64,000 nucleotides of DNA from Paenibacillus sp. EZ-K15 (GCF_002573715.1 NZ_PDHM01000018.1:208000-271999); one strand, 5' to 3'; counted from the first letter of the stretch, positions 1 through 8,418 are shown. The notes: generated from the sequence alone by a model not told the origin. Numbers and translations are program-made.

Positions 1-359
1 CCACCGTTAAAAAACATCGTAAAGACGATTAGCATCAGGATCGGTTTGCCCATGACCATCTTGGTCTTGGACAGGGCATAAGCCCCCAATGCCGTTACAA
101 TCAAAGAAATGGCGGTCCCAATAATCACATAAATCAGCGTGTTTTTATATCCTTTCAGCACCCGTCCGTCCTCAAACACATACTGATACATATCCAGGTT
201 GAAGCCCTTCGGCCATAGCCATACTTCCCCGGAGGCGATGGATGCGGAATCACTGAGGGACACGGCCAGCATATAAACAAACGGGTAAAGACACGCCATC
301 ACAATCCCGGACAAAATCAAGGCATTGAGCGCGTCAAACCAGTTCCATTTCGGTTTCAT
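1..359 (-). CDS. Carbohydrate ABC transporter permease, LplC-like (partial, C-terminus beyond the left edge)
   Basis: N-terminal 119 residues of a binding-protein-dependent permease, the second membrane subunit of a sugar importer. The ATG at 359 has a strong AAAGGAGG site in front of it. The protein opens with a short cytoplasmic segment, a first membrane helix (about residues 12-32), an outside loop carrying the WPKGFN stretch typical of the MalG/LplC type, and a second helix near residue 75. It follows the LplB-like permease by 12 bases and the solute-binding lipoprotein further upstream, so the three form one operon. The ATPase is not encoded here; importers of this type usually share an MsmX-like ATPase made elsewhere. 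Substrate unknown, probably an oligosaccharide. Confidence 0.9.
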   Translation of the reverse strand, partial: MKPKWNWFDALNALILSGIVMACLYPFVYMLAVSLSDSASIASGEVWLWPKGFNLDMYQYVFEDGRVLKGYKNTLIYVIIGTAISLIVTALGAYALSKTKMVMGKPILMLIVFTMFFNG

Positions 360-371
360 CACGTTCCTCCT

Positions 372-1289
372 TTACCAGATGCTGCTTCCGCTGACTCGTC
401 GGCTGAACGAATTGGCCGCGATAATGAAGATAAAGCTGATGATGCCGGTAAACAGATCAATTGCCGTGGCATAACTGTAGTTGCCTTGCGTTAAGCCGAC
501 CCTGTACACATAGGTGGATATAATATCCGCTGTCTCATAAGTGGCCGGAGTCGAGAGCAGGTATACTTTCTCAAAGCCGATCTCCAGTATTTTCCCGATA
601 TCAAGTATCAAGATAATCACGATCGCCGGCGCGATGCCGGGAAGTGTGATGTTCAGCGTCTGCTTCCACCGATTTGCCCCATCCATCCGTGCCGCCTCAT
701 ATAATTGCGGATCGATTGCCGTCAAAGCAGCCAAATAGATGATGGTGCCCCATCCAATATGCTGCCATACGTCAGTCGTTACATAAATCGATCTGAACCA
801 TGAGGCCTCAACCAAAAAGTTGATTCGTTCGAGTCCGATGGCACTCAGCAGCTGGTTGACCATCCCGCCTGTAGGTGACAGAAACATGACCGCGATCCCC
901 GCTACAACCACGTTGGATATGAAATGCGGAAGATAACTGACCGTCTGAACAAACCGCTTCAAAAAGGATTTGCTCACTTCATTAATGAGTAACGCAAGTA
1001 TGATGGGGGCCGGAAAGCCGAAGATCAGCTTATATAACCCCAGCAGGAATGTATTTCGGAGAACAGGCCAGAAGTCAGGCGTATTAAAAAACATGCTGAA
1101 ATATTTGAACCCCACCCAGTCGCTCTCCGTGATCCCCTTAAATAAGTTGTAGTCCATAAAGGCGATCGAAATGCCGAATATGGGAACATACTTAAAAATG
1201 ATGTAATACAGAACACAGGGAAGAAGCAGCAGCAGCAGGTATTTGTCCCGCTTCACTTTCGTCAAGAAACTCGAATTCTGTGCTTGCAA
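372..1289 (-). CDS. Carbohydrate ABC transporter permease, LplB-like
   Basis: 305-residue inner-membrane permease of a CUT1-type sugar importer. It starts at TTG 1289, placed about 9 bases after an AAAGGAGG site; there is no better ATG. About six membrane helices are visible, the first near residues 17-37 (LLLLLLPCVLYYIIF). The cytoplasmic EAA loop that docks the ATPase is clear near residue 198 (EAARMDGANRWKQ followed by LPG). It pairs with the next permease, 12 bases downstream, and with the lipoprotein upstream. The family is named after B. subtilis LplB and is expanded in Paenibacillus for complex polysaccharide breakdown products; the actual substrate cannot be read from the sequence. 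Confidence 0.93.
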   Translation of the reverse strand: MQAQNSSFLTKVKRDKYLLLLLLPCVLYYIIFKYVPIFGISIAFMDYNLFKGITESDWVGFKYFSMFFNTPDFWPVLRNTFLLGLYKLIFGFPAPIILALLINEVSKSFLKRFVQTVSYLPHFISNVVVAGIAVMFLSPTGGMVNQLLSAIGLERINFLVEASWFRSIYVTTDVWQHIGWGTIIYLAALTAIDPQLYEAARMDGANRWKQTLNITLPGIAPAIVIILILDIGKILEIGFEKVYLLSTPATYETADIISTYVYRVGLTQGNYSYATAIDLFTGIISFIFIIAANSFSRRVSGSSIW

Positions 1290-1347
1290 AAAACGTATCC
1301 TCCTTTAGCAGCGAAATCCATGCTGTACCTGCAAGCCGCTCCCCTTG

Positions 1348-1389
1348 CGGACCCGGACCAGGCTTGATACGAACCATAGAACCGGTCCG
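1348..1389 (-). other. Hairpin between binding-protein and permease genes
   Basis: An inverted repeat (CGGACCCGG and CCGGTCCG, one bulged C) lies in the 149-base gap after the lipoprotein gene. There is no T-run, so it is not a complete intrinsic terminator. Hairpins at this place in ABC importer operons often protect the binding-protein mRNA and lower permease expression; that role is inferred. Confidence 0.4.
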
Positions 1390-1438
1390 TAAAAGAGAGC
1401 CACTGCGTTCATCTGGCTGCATGGCGTAAAGCTTTAAA

Positions 1439-2974
1439 TCACTTGGCTTCATTCAGGAATTGTTGCGTCCGCTCATAAGCGCTTCTATGAACATCCAGCA
1501 CCTGCTGCACGCCAAGCTTGTTCACTTCGTTCACGTAAGCATCCCAATCATCCATCGGTTTCTGTCCTAGAATGAACTTGGCAATCTGCTCCTCATGAAA
1601 CTTTTTCACGGTTTCGCCGACCATGCTCAGCACTTCATTTTCTTCATTCGTATAGGCGAGTCTTGGCTGCGGCTTCGTTTCATGGTCAGGCGCGATTTTC
1701 ATCGCTTCCCGCATTTTTGGGGAATACATGGACTCGTAAGCCGTCATATCCAATACCGAATGTGCCCCGATCGTTGCAATGCCCGTCTTGGTTCTCAAGT
1801 CGCCGAACTCTTTGTAATCCGCGTTGAATTTGCGAACCCCGTTCTCGGTTGTGAATGTCTCCCCTTCCCTACCCCAAGTTGCCAATTCAATTCCTTCAGG
1901 GGAGAACAAGAAATCGAGGTACTGAAGCAGACGATCCCGCTCCTTGGAATTTGCCGCCACCGCAAAGCCGTCGGACTGCAATCCGGCAAATACATTGTGG
2001 GACTTGCCATCCGGAGTTCCAACAGGAGGAACCATATAATCGAGACTGAACTCGGATGCCTTATCCCCAAGCATTAACGGAAGTTCATCCATGATGCCGA
2101 TATAGTCGCTGGCGATAAACGATTTGTTCTGAAGCAGCAGATCGTTAAATTGCTTGCGTTTATGCGCCATAAAGTCAGGGGCTATCAATCCTTCCGCATA
2201 AAACTTATTCATATACTCAACCATTTTCTTGTAATTGTCCTCTGTTGGGCCGTAGCGCCATTCGTCCTTCTCATCATCGTAATAATAGCCGCTGTTGGTG
2301 TTAAACGCAGGTGCCATATTGACCAGAGGACTCAAACCGTTAAACACGGCAATCGGAAAGCTGTCCGGATATATTTCCTTCAATTTTTTCGCAACCGTAT
2401 ATAATTCGTCGTAAGTGGTCGGCGGCGTCAGATTGTGTTTCTCGAATACGTCGTCCCGGTAAAGCCATGACCGCCTGGATTGCTGCTCAAGTCCATACAA
2501 CGGCATAAAATAATTTTTCCCCTCTGGAGACAGAATAGCTGCCTTTACTTCCGGATGGTCCTCGAGAAACTTCTTATAGTTTGGCATCTGATCCAAGTGC
2601 TCGAAATAGTCGACAAACGCTCCGCTTGCCCCGTGCGTATTGGCGGCATTCAGGCTGTTGACCATCATAAGATCCGGTATCTCGCCCGAGGATATCGCCA
2701 GGTTCATCGTTGTGGTGTAATCGCTCATCACGGGTTGTACCTTGAAGGAGATGCCGGTTTCTTCTTTTAAGTACTTATAAATCGGCCAATTTTCCTTATA
2801 CGGCCAGTTCGTATGAGAGAAAGTCATCATCTCTAGTGTGACTTCCTTGCCTAAGGCGACGTTTTCATGATTCTCCTCCTTTACCGCGTTTTCTTTTGAG
2901 CAGCCGCTCAATAATGTGCCGGTTATAACGGCTGCTAATGCCACCAACCCGAGCTTTCGGTTCCAAATTTTCAC
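1439..2974 (-). CDS. Extracellular solute-binding lipoprotein, LplA-like
   Basis: 511-residue substrate-binding subunit of the sugar importer, anchored to the outside of the membrane. It starts at GTG 2974 after a GGGAGAGGG site. The N-terminus has Lys/Arg residues, a hydrophobic stretch (LGLVALAAVITGTL) and a lipobox LLSGC, so Cys25 or close to it is the predicted lipidated residue. The rest fits the type 1 extracellular binding-protein fold, with length near the 500-residue norm of the Paenibacillus LplA group. It is the first gene of a three-gene minus-strand operon. No dedicated regulator is visible upstream; the neighbouring yifB gene points away from it. Confidence 0.93.
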   Translation of the reverse strand: MKIWNRKLGLVALAAVITGTLLSGCSKENAVKEENHENVALGKEVTLEMMTFSHTNWPYKENWPIYKYLKEETGISFKVQPVMSDYTTTMNLAISSGEIPDLMMVNSLNAANTHGASGAFVDYFEHLDQMPNYKKFLEDHPEVKAAILSPEGKNYFMPLYGLEQQSRRSWLYRDDVFEKHNLTPPTTYDELYTVAKKLKEIYPDSFPIAVFNGLSPLVNMAPAFNTNSGYYYDDEKDEWRYGPTEDNYKKMVEYMNKFYAEGLIAPDFMAHKRKQFNDLLLQNKSFIASDYIGIMDELPLMLGDKASEFSLDYMVPPVGTPDGKSHNVFAGLQSDGFAVAANSKERDRLLQYLDFLFSPEGIELATWGREGETFTTENGVRKFNADYKEFGDLRTKTGIATIGAHSVLDMTAYESMYSPKMREAMKIAPDHETKPQPRLAYTNEENEVLSMVGETVKKFHEEQIAKFILGQKPMDDWDAYVNEVNKLGVQQVLDVHRSAYERTQQFLNEAK

Positions 2975-3218
2975 GCAACCCTCTCCCTTATGTAAAATGA
3001 TGTAACGCCAGCCGCTCTTAAGGCAGCATGTCGTTTATGATTTTGATTCTACTTGCCGAACCCGTGCGTTGACTATTCACATTCCTTCCCGTTATTGCCT
3101 GTAGCTACGATTCTGAAAAAGTGGCAACTTTCTGAACCACGGTACATTCACCGCTCAGATCCCGCACCACGGATGGGCCCTTGCCTATTGAATGGAGTTC
3201 CTTGCATCTTAGTGCGAA

Positions 3219-3247
3219 TTGACAGCCAAGGGGTAAACTTTTACAAT
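3219..3247 (+). promoter_or_regulatory. Sigma-A type promoter for yifB
   Basis: TTGACA at 3219-3224 and TACAAT at 3242-3247 are separated by exactly 17 bases. The predicted start near 3254 gives a leader of about 100 bases before yifB. The rest of the 379-base gap 2975-3353 shows no convincing gene. Confidence 0.7.
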
Positions 3248-3277
3248 ACGGACTAGAGTCACCCAGCGAAAATGAGG

Positions 3278-3347
3278 AAGCACCCTTTTCGAATCTTGGA
3301 TGTTCTATTACGATTCAATCCACTGATATCTGAAAAGAGAGGTGCTT
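3278..3347 (+). promoter_or_regulatory. Leader hairpin overlapping the yifB ribosome binding site
   Basis: AAGCACC plus CTTTTC (3278-3290) is complementary to GAAAAG plus GGTGCTT (3332-3347) with a three-base bulge. The 3' arm contains part of the AGAGAGGTG ribosome binding site of yifB. If the stem forms it would mask that site, so translational control is possible. No known ligand motif was recognised. Confidence 0.4.
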
Positions 3348-3353
3348 TCATTT

Positions 3354-4967
3354 ATGTACGGAAAACTTCATAGCGCTTGCTTGCACGGCATTGACGGTGT
3401 TGTCATCCAGGTGGAGGTGGACCTGGCGAACGGCTTGCCCCAAACCTCCATCATCGGTCTGCCCGATTCCTCCATTCGTGAATCTATTGAGCGCGTTCGC
3501 GCAGCGATTAAAAACTGCGGTTTTACCTATCCCTTAAAACGGGTAACGGTCAATCTTGCACCGGCAGATCTGCGCAAAGAGGGCTCTTCCTTCGATCTGG
3601 CGATCGCCGTCGGCATATTGCTAACAAGCGAACAATGGACCTTTTCGAATGCCGGGCAATTGTTGATCCTGGGCGAACTTGCACTGAATGGTACGCTTAG
3701 GCCCATCACAGGGGTATTACCAATGGTAGAGCAAGCGAAAAAGGAAGGGTATGCCGGGGTTATTCTTCCACGCGAAAATGCTCCGGAAGCCGCATTGATC
3801 GGGGGGATCGAGGTCTATGGGCTCCAGCATTTAAAGGAGCTTGTCCAGGAAGGACCCGATGAAAACATCCATACTAGTGAAACTGGGGGAGCTACAAGCT
3901 TTACCGTTTCGCTGTCAAATCTCAGATATGATCGATCGAAGCCTACAAGCAGAACCCATGTGAACGGCCTGCAGGACAAGCAGCTGGAAGACTATAGAGA
4001 TGTGATCGGTCAGCAGCATATCAAACGCGCCCTGACCATTGCTGCCGCAGGCATGCACAATATTCTACTCATTGGGCCCCCGGGTACTGGAAAAACCATG
4101 CTCATGAAGCGCCTCCCCACCATACTGCCGCCGCTGGCGGACCAAGAAGCGTTGACCACGACGAAAATCTTCAGCGCTGCCGGAAAGCTAAAGCCATCCG
4201 ATGGGTTGATGACAAGACGTCCCTTTCGGTCCCCTCACCATACCATTTCGGCTGGCGGGCTCATCGGAGGCGGCACCATTCCGAAGCCGGGGGAAGTCAG
4301 TCTGGCCCATAAAGGGATCCTATTCCTGGATGAGCTTCCTGAGTTCTCGAGGCATGTGCTGGAGGTGCTGCGACAGCCCCTGGAGGATCGTGAAGTAACC
4401 ATCAGCCGGGCACGAGCGGTGTTTACCTTCCCGGCGCATTTCATGCTCGCTTGCTCGATGAATCCCTGTCCGTGCGGTTATTACGGCAGTGATCATCCTC
4501 ATCAACGATGCACGTGCAGCGTTACACGAATCGCTCAATACCGCGCTAGAATATCGGGGCCCTTGATGGATAGGATCGACCTTCAAGTGGACGTGCCTCG
4601 GCCCAAGGAATGGCCGGGAAGCGCAACACCTATATCCTCCGAGCAAATGCGGGATCAAGTCTATGCGGCACAAACGATTCAATTGGAACGCTATAGCAGG
4701 CTCCCGTTCAGCTGGAACAGCGAACTGTTCGGCAGCTTCCTGAGGAAACATGCGGTGCTGGACAAGGACTCGGCAGAGCTCCTGCAAGCGACAATCGATA
4801 CGCTGGGCCTGAGCATGCGCGCTTATGACCGAATCCTGAAGCTGGCCAGAACCATTGCCGATTTGGAGGCATCCGATGCAATCCAGAGCCAGCACATCGC
4901 TGAAGCGATTCAATACCGTCAGCTGGATCGCCAATATATCGCTGCCGAAGAAACAACTCGTTTATGA
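3354..4967 (+). CDS. YifB/ComM family Mg-chelatase-like AAA ATPase
   Basis: 537 residues from ATG 3354. A GTG at 3342 lies inside the ribosome binding site, so the ATG is preferred. Order of domains: an N-terminal ChlI-type/Lon-fold domain (residues 1 to about 165), a linker, then a Mg-chelatase AAA+ module with Walker A GPPGTGKT near residue 245, Walker B (ILFLDELPEF) near 325, and a CPCGYYG cysteine segment near 372, followed by the C-terminal helical domain. The Gram-negative relative ComM is a hexameric helicase that drives branch migration in natural transformation; the role in Bacillota is not settled. It stands alone behind its own promoter, with a GNAT gene 17 bases downstream. Confidence 0.93.
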   Translation: MYGKLHSACLHGIDGVVIQVEVDLANGLPQTSIIGLPDSSIRESIERVRAAIKNCGFTYPLKRVTVNLAPADLRKEGSSFDLAIAVGILLTSEQWTFSNAGQLLILGELALNGTLRPITGVLPMVEQAKKEGYAGVILPRENAPEAALIGGIEVYGLQHLKELVQEGPDENIHTSETGGATSFTVSLSNLRYDRSKPTSRTHVNGLQDKQLEDYRDVIGQQHIKRALTIAAAGMHNILLIGPPGTGKTMLMKRLPTILPPLADQEALTTTKIFSAAGKLKPSDGLMTRRPFRSPHHTISAGGLIGGGTIPKPGEVSLAHKGILFLDELPEFSRHVLEVLRQPLEDREVTISRARAVFTFPAHFMLACSMNPCPCGYYGSDHPHQRCTCSVTRIAQYRARISGPLMDRIDLQVDVPRPKEWPGSATPISSEQMRDQVYAAQTIQLERYSRLPFSWNSELFGSFLRKHAVLDKDSAELLQATIDTLGLSMRAYDRILKLARTIADLEASDAIQSQHIAEAIQYRQLDRQYIAAEETTRL

Positions 4968-4984
4968 AATGGAGTCAATAGCCC

Positions 4985-5416
4985 ATGATCATCAGACCGA
5001 TGACAAATGAAGATATGAATGACATTATCGAAATATGGCTTAATGCATCCAAGGATGCCCATCATTTTATTCCTGCCGATTATTGGGAATCCAAGCAAGA
5101 GGAAATGCGAAATATTCATCTGCCGATGGCCGAAACCTATCTGCTTGAGGATAACGGTCATGCACATGGCTTTGTTTCCCTTGTAGAGGATAATCTTGCG
5201 GCGTTATTCATCGATACAAATCGTCAAGATCAAGGATATGGTAAAGCGTTGCTTCACTATGCCATGGACCTTCGAAATGTATTGAAGCTTCAGGTATACG
5301 AGGAGAATCAGAGAGCATTTCGCTTCTATGTAAAGAATGGTTTCCAAGTGCATGAAAAAACCGTGGATAGTGATACGGGGCAGAAAGAGCAAATCTTGAT
5401 CTGGAATAAAATATAA
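4985..5416 (+). CDS. GNAT family N-acetyltransferase
   Basis: 143-residue single-domain acetyltransferase that moves an acetyl group from acetyl-CoA to an unknown amine. The CoA pyrophosphate-binding motif QDQGYG (RxxGxG type) is near residues 78-83, followed by the helix KALLHYA, then the beta-bulge segment LQVYEENQRAFRFYVKNGF that ends the fold. The length is normal for the family. ATG 4985 follows GGAG. It probably shares the yifB transcript. It resembles the YjaB-like group, but substrate assignment is not possible. Confidence 0.88.
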   Translation: MIIRPMTNEDMNDIIEIWLNASKDAHHFIPADYWESKQEEMRNIHLPMAETYLLEDNGHAHGFVSLVEDNLAALFIDTNRQDQGYGKALLHYAMDLRNVLKLQVYEENQRAFRFYVKNGFQVHEKTVDSDTGQKEQILIWNKI

Positions 5417-5417
5417 A

Positions 5418-5609
5418 GCCTCTACGGAGGAAGCGAAGTACTTCGAGCCGCGACATGCCATGTTTAACTTTTATGTCTCCAATGTCGAGGAGGCTTATCA
5501 GCATCTGAAAGAAAACGGAGTACCTGTCGATACCATTATGGAATACGGCGCAACCTATTTCACTTTTTATGATCTGGATAACAACTGTCTAGAAGTTTGC
5601 TCGTATTGA
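5418..5609 (+). pseudogene. C-terminal remnant of a VOC/glyoxalase-fold protein
   Basis: One base after the GNAT stop there are 64 open codons ending in TGA at 5607. They read as the second half of a vicinal-oxygen-chelate module: FNFYVSNVEEAYQHLKENGV, then YFTFYDLDNNCLEVC, where the Glu of LEVC is a normal metal-ligand position. The first half of the module is absent, and a stop codon in the same frame at 5397-5399 blocks extension into the acetyltransferase gene. An in-frame ATG at 5460 exists without a good ribosome site. It is most simply a truncated gene left after a deletion; expression as a 50-residue peptide is not excluded. Confidence 0.7.
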
Positions 5610-5630
5610 ATAAAATAACCTGTCATACGC

Positions 5631-5670
5631 AAAGAAGGTGATGGAGCTCAGCTCCTATCACCTTCTTTTT
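5631..5670. terminator. Bidirectional intrinsic terminator
   Basis: AAAGAAGGTGAT (5631-5642) pairs with ATCACCTTCTTT (5657-5668); T-rich sequence follows on the plus strand and the A-rich left arm gives T residues on the minus strand. It ends both the yifB-GNAT transcript and the converging yraN transcript. Confidence 0.85.
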
Positions 5671-5708
5671 TTATTGTAATCCTTATGGATTCTTCGGATC
5701 GTATCCAT

Positions 5709-6092
5709 CTAAAATGCATTCTCGATATGATCCATCGAGACAGGCGTCAGATCCGCGCAAAGCATAACGGAGATAACATCAAACCGGATCGGCCGATCAT
5801 AATAACGCTTATGATGAACGTACTGCTGGGCCGTGTTTCGGACCTGCATCACTTTGCGAGCATTCACGGACTCGGCAGGCGTGCCGAAGCTATTCGTTCC
5901 GCTTCGGCTTCTGACCTCAATTACCACAAGGGTCTCCCCTGTTTCAGCGACGATGTCCAGTTCTCCAAAGCGGCAGCGCCAATTGCGGTCCAAAATCCGG
6001 TATCCTTTTTCAATCAGGAAAGCGGCCGCCAGCTCTTCGGCAGCGGCTCCTTTTTGCTTGCGGCTGTCCTTTTTACCGTATGGCGGGTTCAT
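5709..6092 (-). CDS. YraN family (UPF0102) endonuclease-fold protein
   Basis: 127 residues, the usual length of the family. The restriction-endonuclease-like core is visible: ExxAAxFLxxxGY near residues 19-31, then RFGELDIVAE and VVIEVRSRS, which correspond to the D-(E/Q)xK-type metal site although the Lys position reads as Arg (EVRSR). Its biochemical role is unproven; it is often found beside rnhB in Bacillota. The start ATG at 6092 overlaps the stop of the preceding gene by one base (TAATG), so translation is coupled. It is the last gene of the minus-strand run before the bidirectional terminator. Confidence 0.88.
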   Translation of the reverse strand: MNPPYGKKDSRKQKGAAAEELAAAFLIEKGYRILDRNWRCRFGELDIVAETGETLVVIEVRSRSGTNSFGTPAESVNARKVMQVRNTAQQYVHHKRYYDRPIRFDVISVMLCADLTPVSMDHIENAF

Positions 6093-6403
6093 TAGGGCAT
6101 CATCCCTCCATTCTTCGCTTGACGATCCGCACGATAAACATATGTCAACACTTCCGCTACAAGCTGGTATAGCACCTCCGGAATCTGCTGATCCAGATCC
6201 AGCTTAGAGAGAATCTCCACCAAAGCTGCATCTTCTTGGACAGGGACGCCATGCTCTTTGGCTTTGTCTAATATAGACTCCGCCAATTTCCCTTGCCCTT
6301 TGGCAACCACAATCGGTGCTTCACTCTCGCCAGGCGTATATTTAAGGGCGACCGCCTTTTTCATGGCCGTTATTTGCCCTTGCTCTTTCTCTTCCTTGCT
6401 CAT
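6092..6403 (-). CDS. FlhB C-terminal-like protein (YlqH type)
   Basis: 103-residue soluble protein that matches only the cytoplasmic C-terminal domain of the FlhB/YscU export switch: AVALKYTPG, APIVVAKGQGKLAESI, EHGVPVQED, IPEVLYQLVAEVLTYVYR. It lacks the four membrane helices of FlhB. The self-cleaving Asn-Pro-Thr-His motif that should precede AVALKY is missing (ITAMKK is found there), so autocleavage is not expected. Its start overlaps the end of the FliK-like gene by four bases, and its stop overlaps yraN. The same pair (ylqG, ylqH) follows rnhB in B. subtilis. Function unknown. Confidence 0.85.
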   Translation of the reverse strand: MSKEEKEQGQITAMKKAVALKYTPGESEAPIVVAKGQGKLAESILDKAKEHGVPVQEDAALVEILSKLDLDQQIPEVLYQLVAEVLTYVYRADRQAKNGGMMP

Positions 6404-8418
6404 ATCCGCATATCCACCCCTTTATAGGTTTGCGGGGTGTATTCTGCCGCCGTTCCCTGCACGGACGTGTCTGAAGTAAGCGGTGCAACTAGGGGCAGCG
6501 GTTCTGTTTTTACACTGAGCAATTGATAGCCGATAGACGAAACAGCCTGAGCCAACTCTTGCTTTTTCCCCTCAAACAGCTCCGCGGCGTAACTCTGATC
6601 ATTCCGAAAGCTGAGGCTGACAATCCGGTCAACGACCTGCACATCGATCAAGGTCGGGCCCAGAAATTTCATGTCCAAGTCGAATAACAGCCTGCAGTTG
6701 GTCGCGTCCAGCTCGCCTTTGCGCCCTCTACGTGATTGAATATGTACGGATGCCGTCTGTTCCCCGTCAACCCCATGCAGAGGGATGAACATGGTGACCT
6801 GCGCGAACGGTGCCGTTCGATCGGTGTTTAGCAAGAGCTGCTGGCCCGTTAAATGCTGAACGACTTGCTGTGCCGCTTCCTTTAGCGCAGGCGGCGCATC
6901 CTGGCTGGACAACACCTGAAGCAACACTCCCTTCAGTGTGTCTTGCAGGGCAAGCCCCGATTCACCCGATGATGGCATTGAGGCCATAACGGCTTGCTGT
7001 ACGCCTTGGGCGATATTCTGCTGCCCGGATGGCACAACTGGCTGCGTCGAGCCCTGCTGATTCACAGCACCGGCCTGAGCATTCGGAACAGCTTGCTGGC
7101 TCGCATTCGCCGCATTCCCTGGCGTGCCGAGGGCACCTGGTGTAATCGCTGCTGCGCCACTGCTGCTAGGGGCAGGTGCTGCTGGCTGGGAAGCTGCTTG
7201 TCCGCCTGCTTGGCCTGCCGCGGCAGCGGTTGGCTGAGCTGTAGGGGACGGCGGTGCAGCAGCTGGAGCAGGAGCGGGAGCTGCTGCATTCGCTCCTGCC
7301 GTGGCGGCGCTCGGAGCCGTGCCTGCGGCGGCACCGCTGCCGGGCGGCGCTGCCGCAGGCTGCCCGGCTGGTGCGGCGCTACCCGTGCGCGCCGCTTCGC
7401 CCGCGGGGCCCGTACCGGCCCCGCGCAGGGCTTGCTGCTCGTGCTCCGCACCGAGCAGCTTCAAGAGCCGCCCCACCCACGGCTCCGCGCCGAGGGTGGG
7501 CGGCTTTGGCGAAGGGCCTGCGGCCCCTTCGCCTGGAGCTGCCGCCGGGCCCATGGCCACGGCGGCGGGTTGACCGGCGGCAGGCGTTGCCGTGCCGCCG
7601 CTGGCCCATGGCTGCGCGAGCTCGCCGCGCAGCTGCTGCAGCAGGCCTTGCAGCTTGGTCAGCAGCGCTTGCTGACCTGAGCCGGCCTGCGCTGTACTGC
7701 CAGCAGCGCCATTCGCAGCCGCTGCTTGCTGCGGTGCCCCAGCGGAGGCCTCCCCGCCAGCAACCGTCGCAGGTGCTGCAGTTGCTGCTTGTTTCCCTGC
7801 ATCCACCAAACCTCCGGTACCTGCGCTTAAAGCAGACGCCAGCTGCTGCTCCAACGACTGCAGCAGTTGATGCAGCTGGGGCCCGAATACCGCCTGATGC
7901 AGTCCCTTCACGCTTTCGGGGGTAATCGGCAGTCCGCGGTGAAACGCGATCGCTGCCGATTCTGCCCATTCCGCCGCGGGAATCTGCGGAGGCTTCACGG
8001 CCAATGCCTCGCGGAACATGGCGATATTATCCTTCGTTAGCGGAACTCCCGCGTTCTGCATACCCCGGATCATTTCGCGGTTTTCCTTCGTATCCGGAAG
8101 ACCGGCAAAATCCAGCACCTCAGCCATCGAAGACGGGGACAGGGGCTGGCCAGGCGTTTGACTAAGCGGCTTGAGAACGGCCGTCCCTCCCTCTCCCGGC
8201 GGCTGAACTTGCAGAAGAGCAGTTTCCCCAGCTCGAAGCGGCGTTTCCAGCTTCGCCTTCACTTGAACGCCCTGGATCTGCACCACGGCTTCTTGTCCGT
8301 CTTCCGATACGTTCATAACGACACCGCGAACGACCTGACCCGGTTTTAATTCCAACGTCTTGGCGTCTCCCGGCTTTTGCTCTCCCAGGAGGCCGCGAAT
8401 CAACGATCCGATGTTCAC
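6400..8418 (-). CDS. Large Ala/Gly/Pro-rich protein with FliK-like C-terminal domain (YlqG type)
   Basis: 672 residues from GTG 8418, six bases after GGAGG; a GTG at 8433 falls inside that site. Three parts: an N-terminal globular region (to about residue 220) with an OB-like start (PGQVVRGVVMNVSEDG); a very GC-rich low-complexity linker of Ala, Gly, Pro, Gln and Ser (about 220-490); and a C-terminal domain of about 150 residues resembling the flagellar hook-length control domain (VTMFIPLHG, LLFDLDMKFLG, VDRIVSLSFRND). No export signal peptide is seen. It sits in a housekeeping operon next to the FlhB-like gene, not with flagellar genes. B. subtilis YlqG is the positional counterpart; function unknown. 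Confidence 0.8.
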   Translation of the reverse strand: MNIGSLIRGLLGEQKPGDAKTLELKPGQVVRGVVMNVSEDGQEAVVQIQGVQVKAKLETPLRAGETALLQVQPPGEGGTAVLKPLSQTPGQPLSPSSMAEVLDFAGLPDTKENREMIRGMQNAGVPLTKDNIAMFREALAVKPPQIPAAEWAESAAIAFHRGLPITPESVKGLHQAVFGPQLHQLLQSLEQQLASALSAGTGGLVDAGKQAATAAPATVAGGEASAGAPQQAAAANGAAGSTAQAGSGQQALLTKLQGLLQQLRGELAQPWASGGTATPAAGQPAAVAMGPAAAPGEGAAGPSPKPPTLGAEPWVGRLLKLLGAEHEQQALRGAGTGPAGEAARTGSAAPAGQPAAAPPGSGAAAGTAPSAATAGANAAAPAPAPAAAPPSPTAQPTAAAAGQAGGQAASQPAAPAPSSSGAAAITPGALGTPGNAANASQQAVPNAQAGAVNQQGSTQPVVPSGQQNIAQGVQQAVMASMPSSGESGLALQDTLKGVLLQVLSSQDAPPALKEAAQQVVQHLTGQQLLLNTDRTAPFAQVTMFIPLHGVDGEQTASVHIQSRRGRKGELDATNCRLLFDLDMKFLGPTLIDVQVVDRIVSLSFRNDQSYAAELFEGKKQELAQAVSSIGYQLLSVKTEPLPLVAPLTSDTSVQGTAAEYTPQTYKGVDMRI

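Noticed and set aside
1192..1452. 86-codon minus-strand frame between the lipoprotein and permease genes
   Set aside because: It overlaps both genes out of frame and the hairpin; the start lies inside the lipoprotein tail.
3053..3256. 67-codon plus-strand frame in the lplA-yifB gap
   Set aside because: It covers the yifB promoter and shows no ribosome site or known pattern.
6994..7969. Several overlapping open frames on both strands rich in Arg, Ala and Pro
   Set aside because: They are caused by the GC-rich low-complexity linker of the YlqG-type gene; none has a credible start or family pattern.
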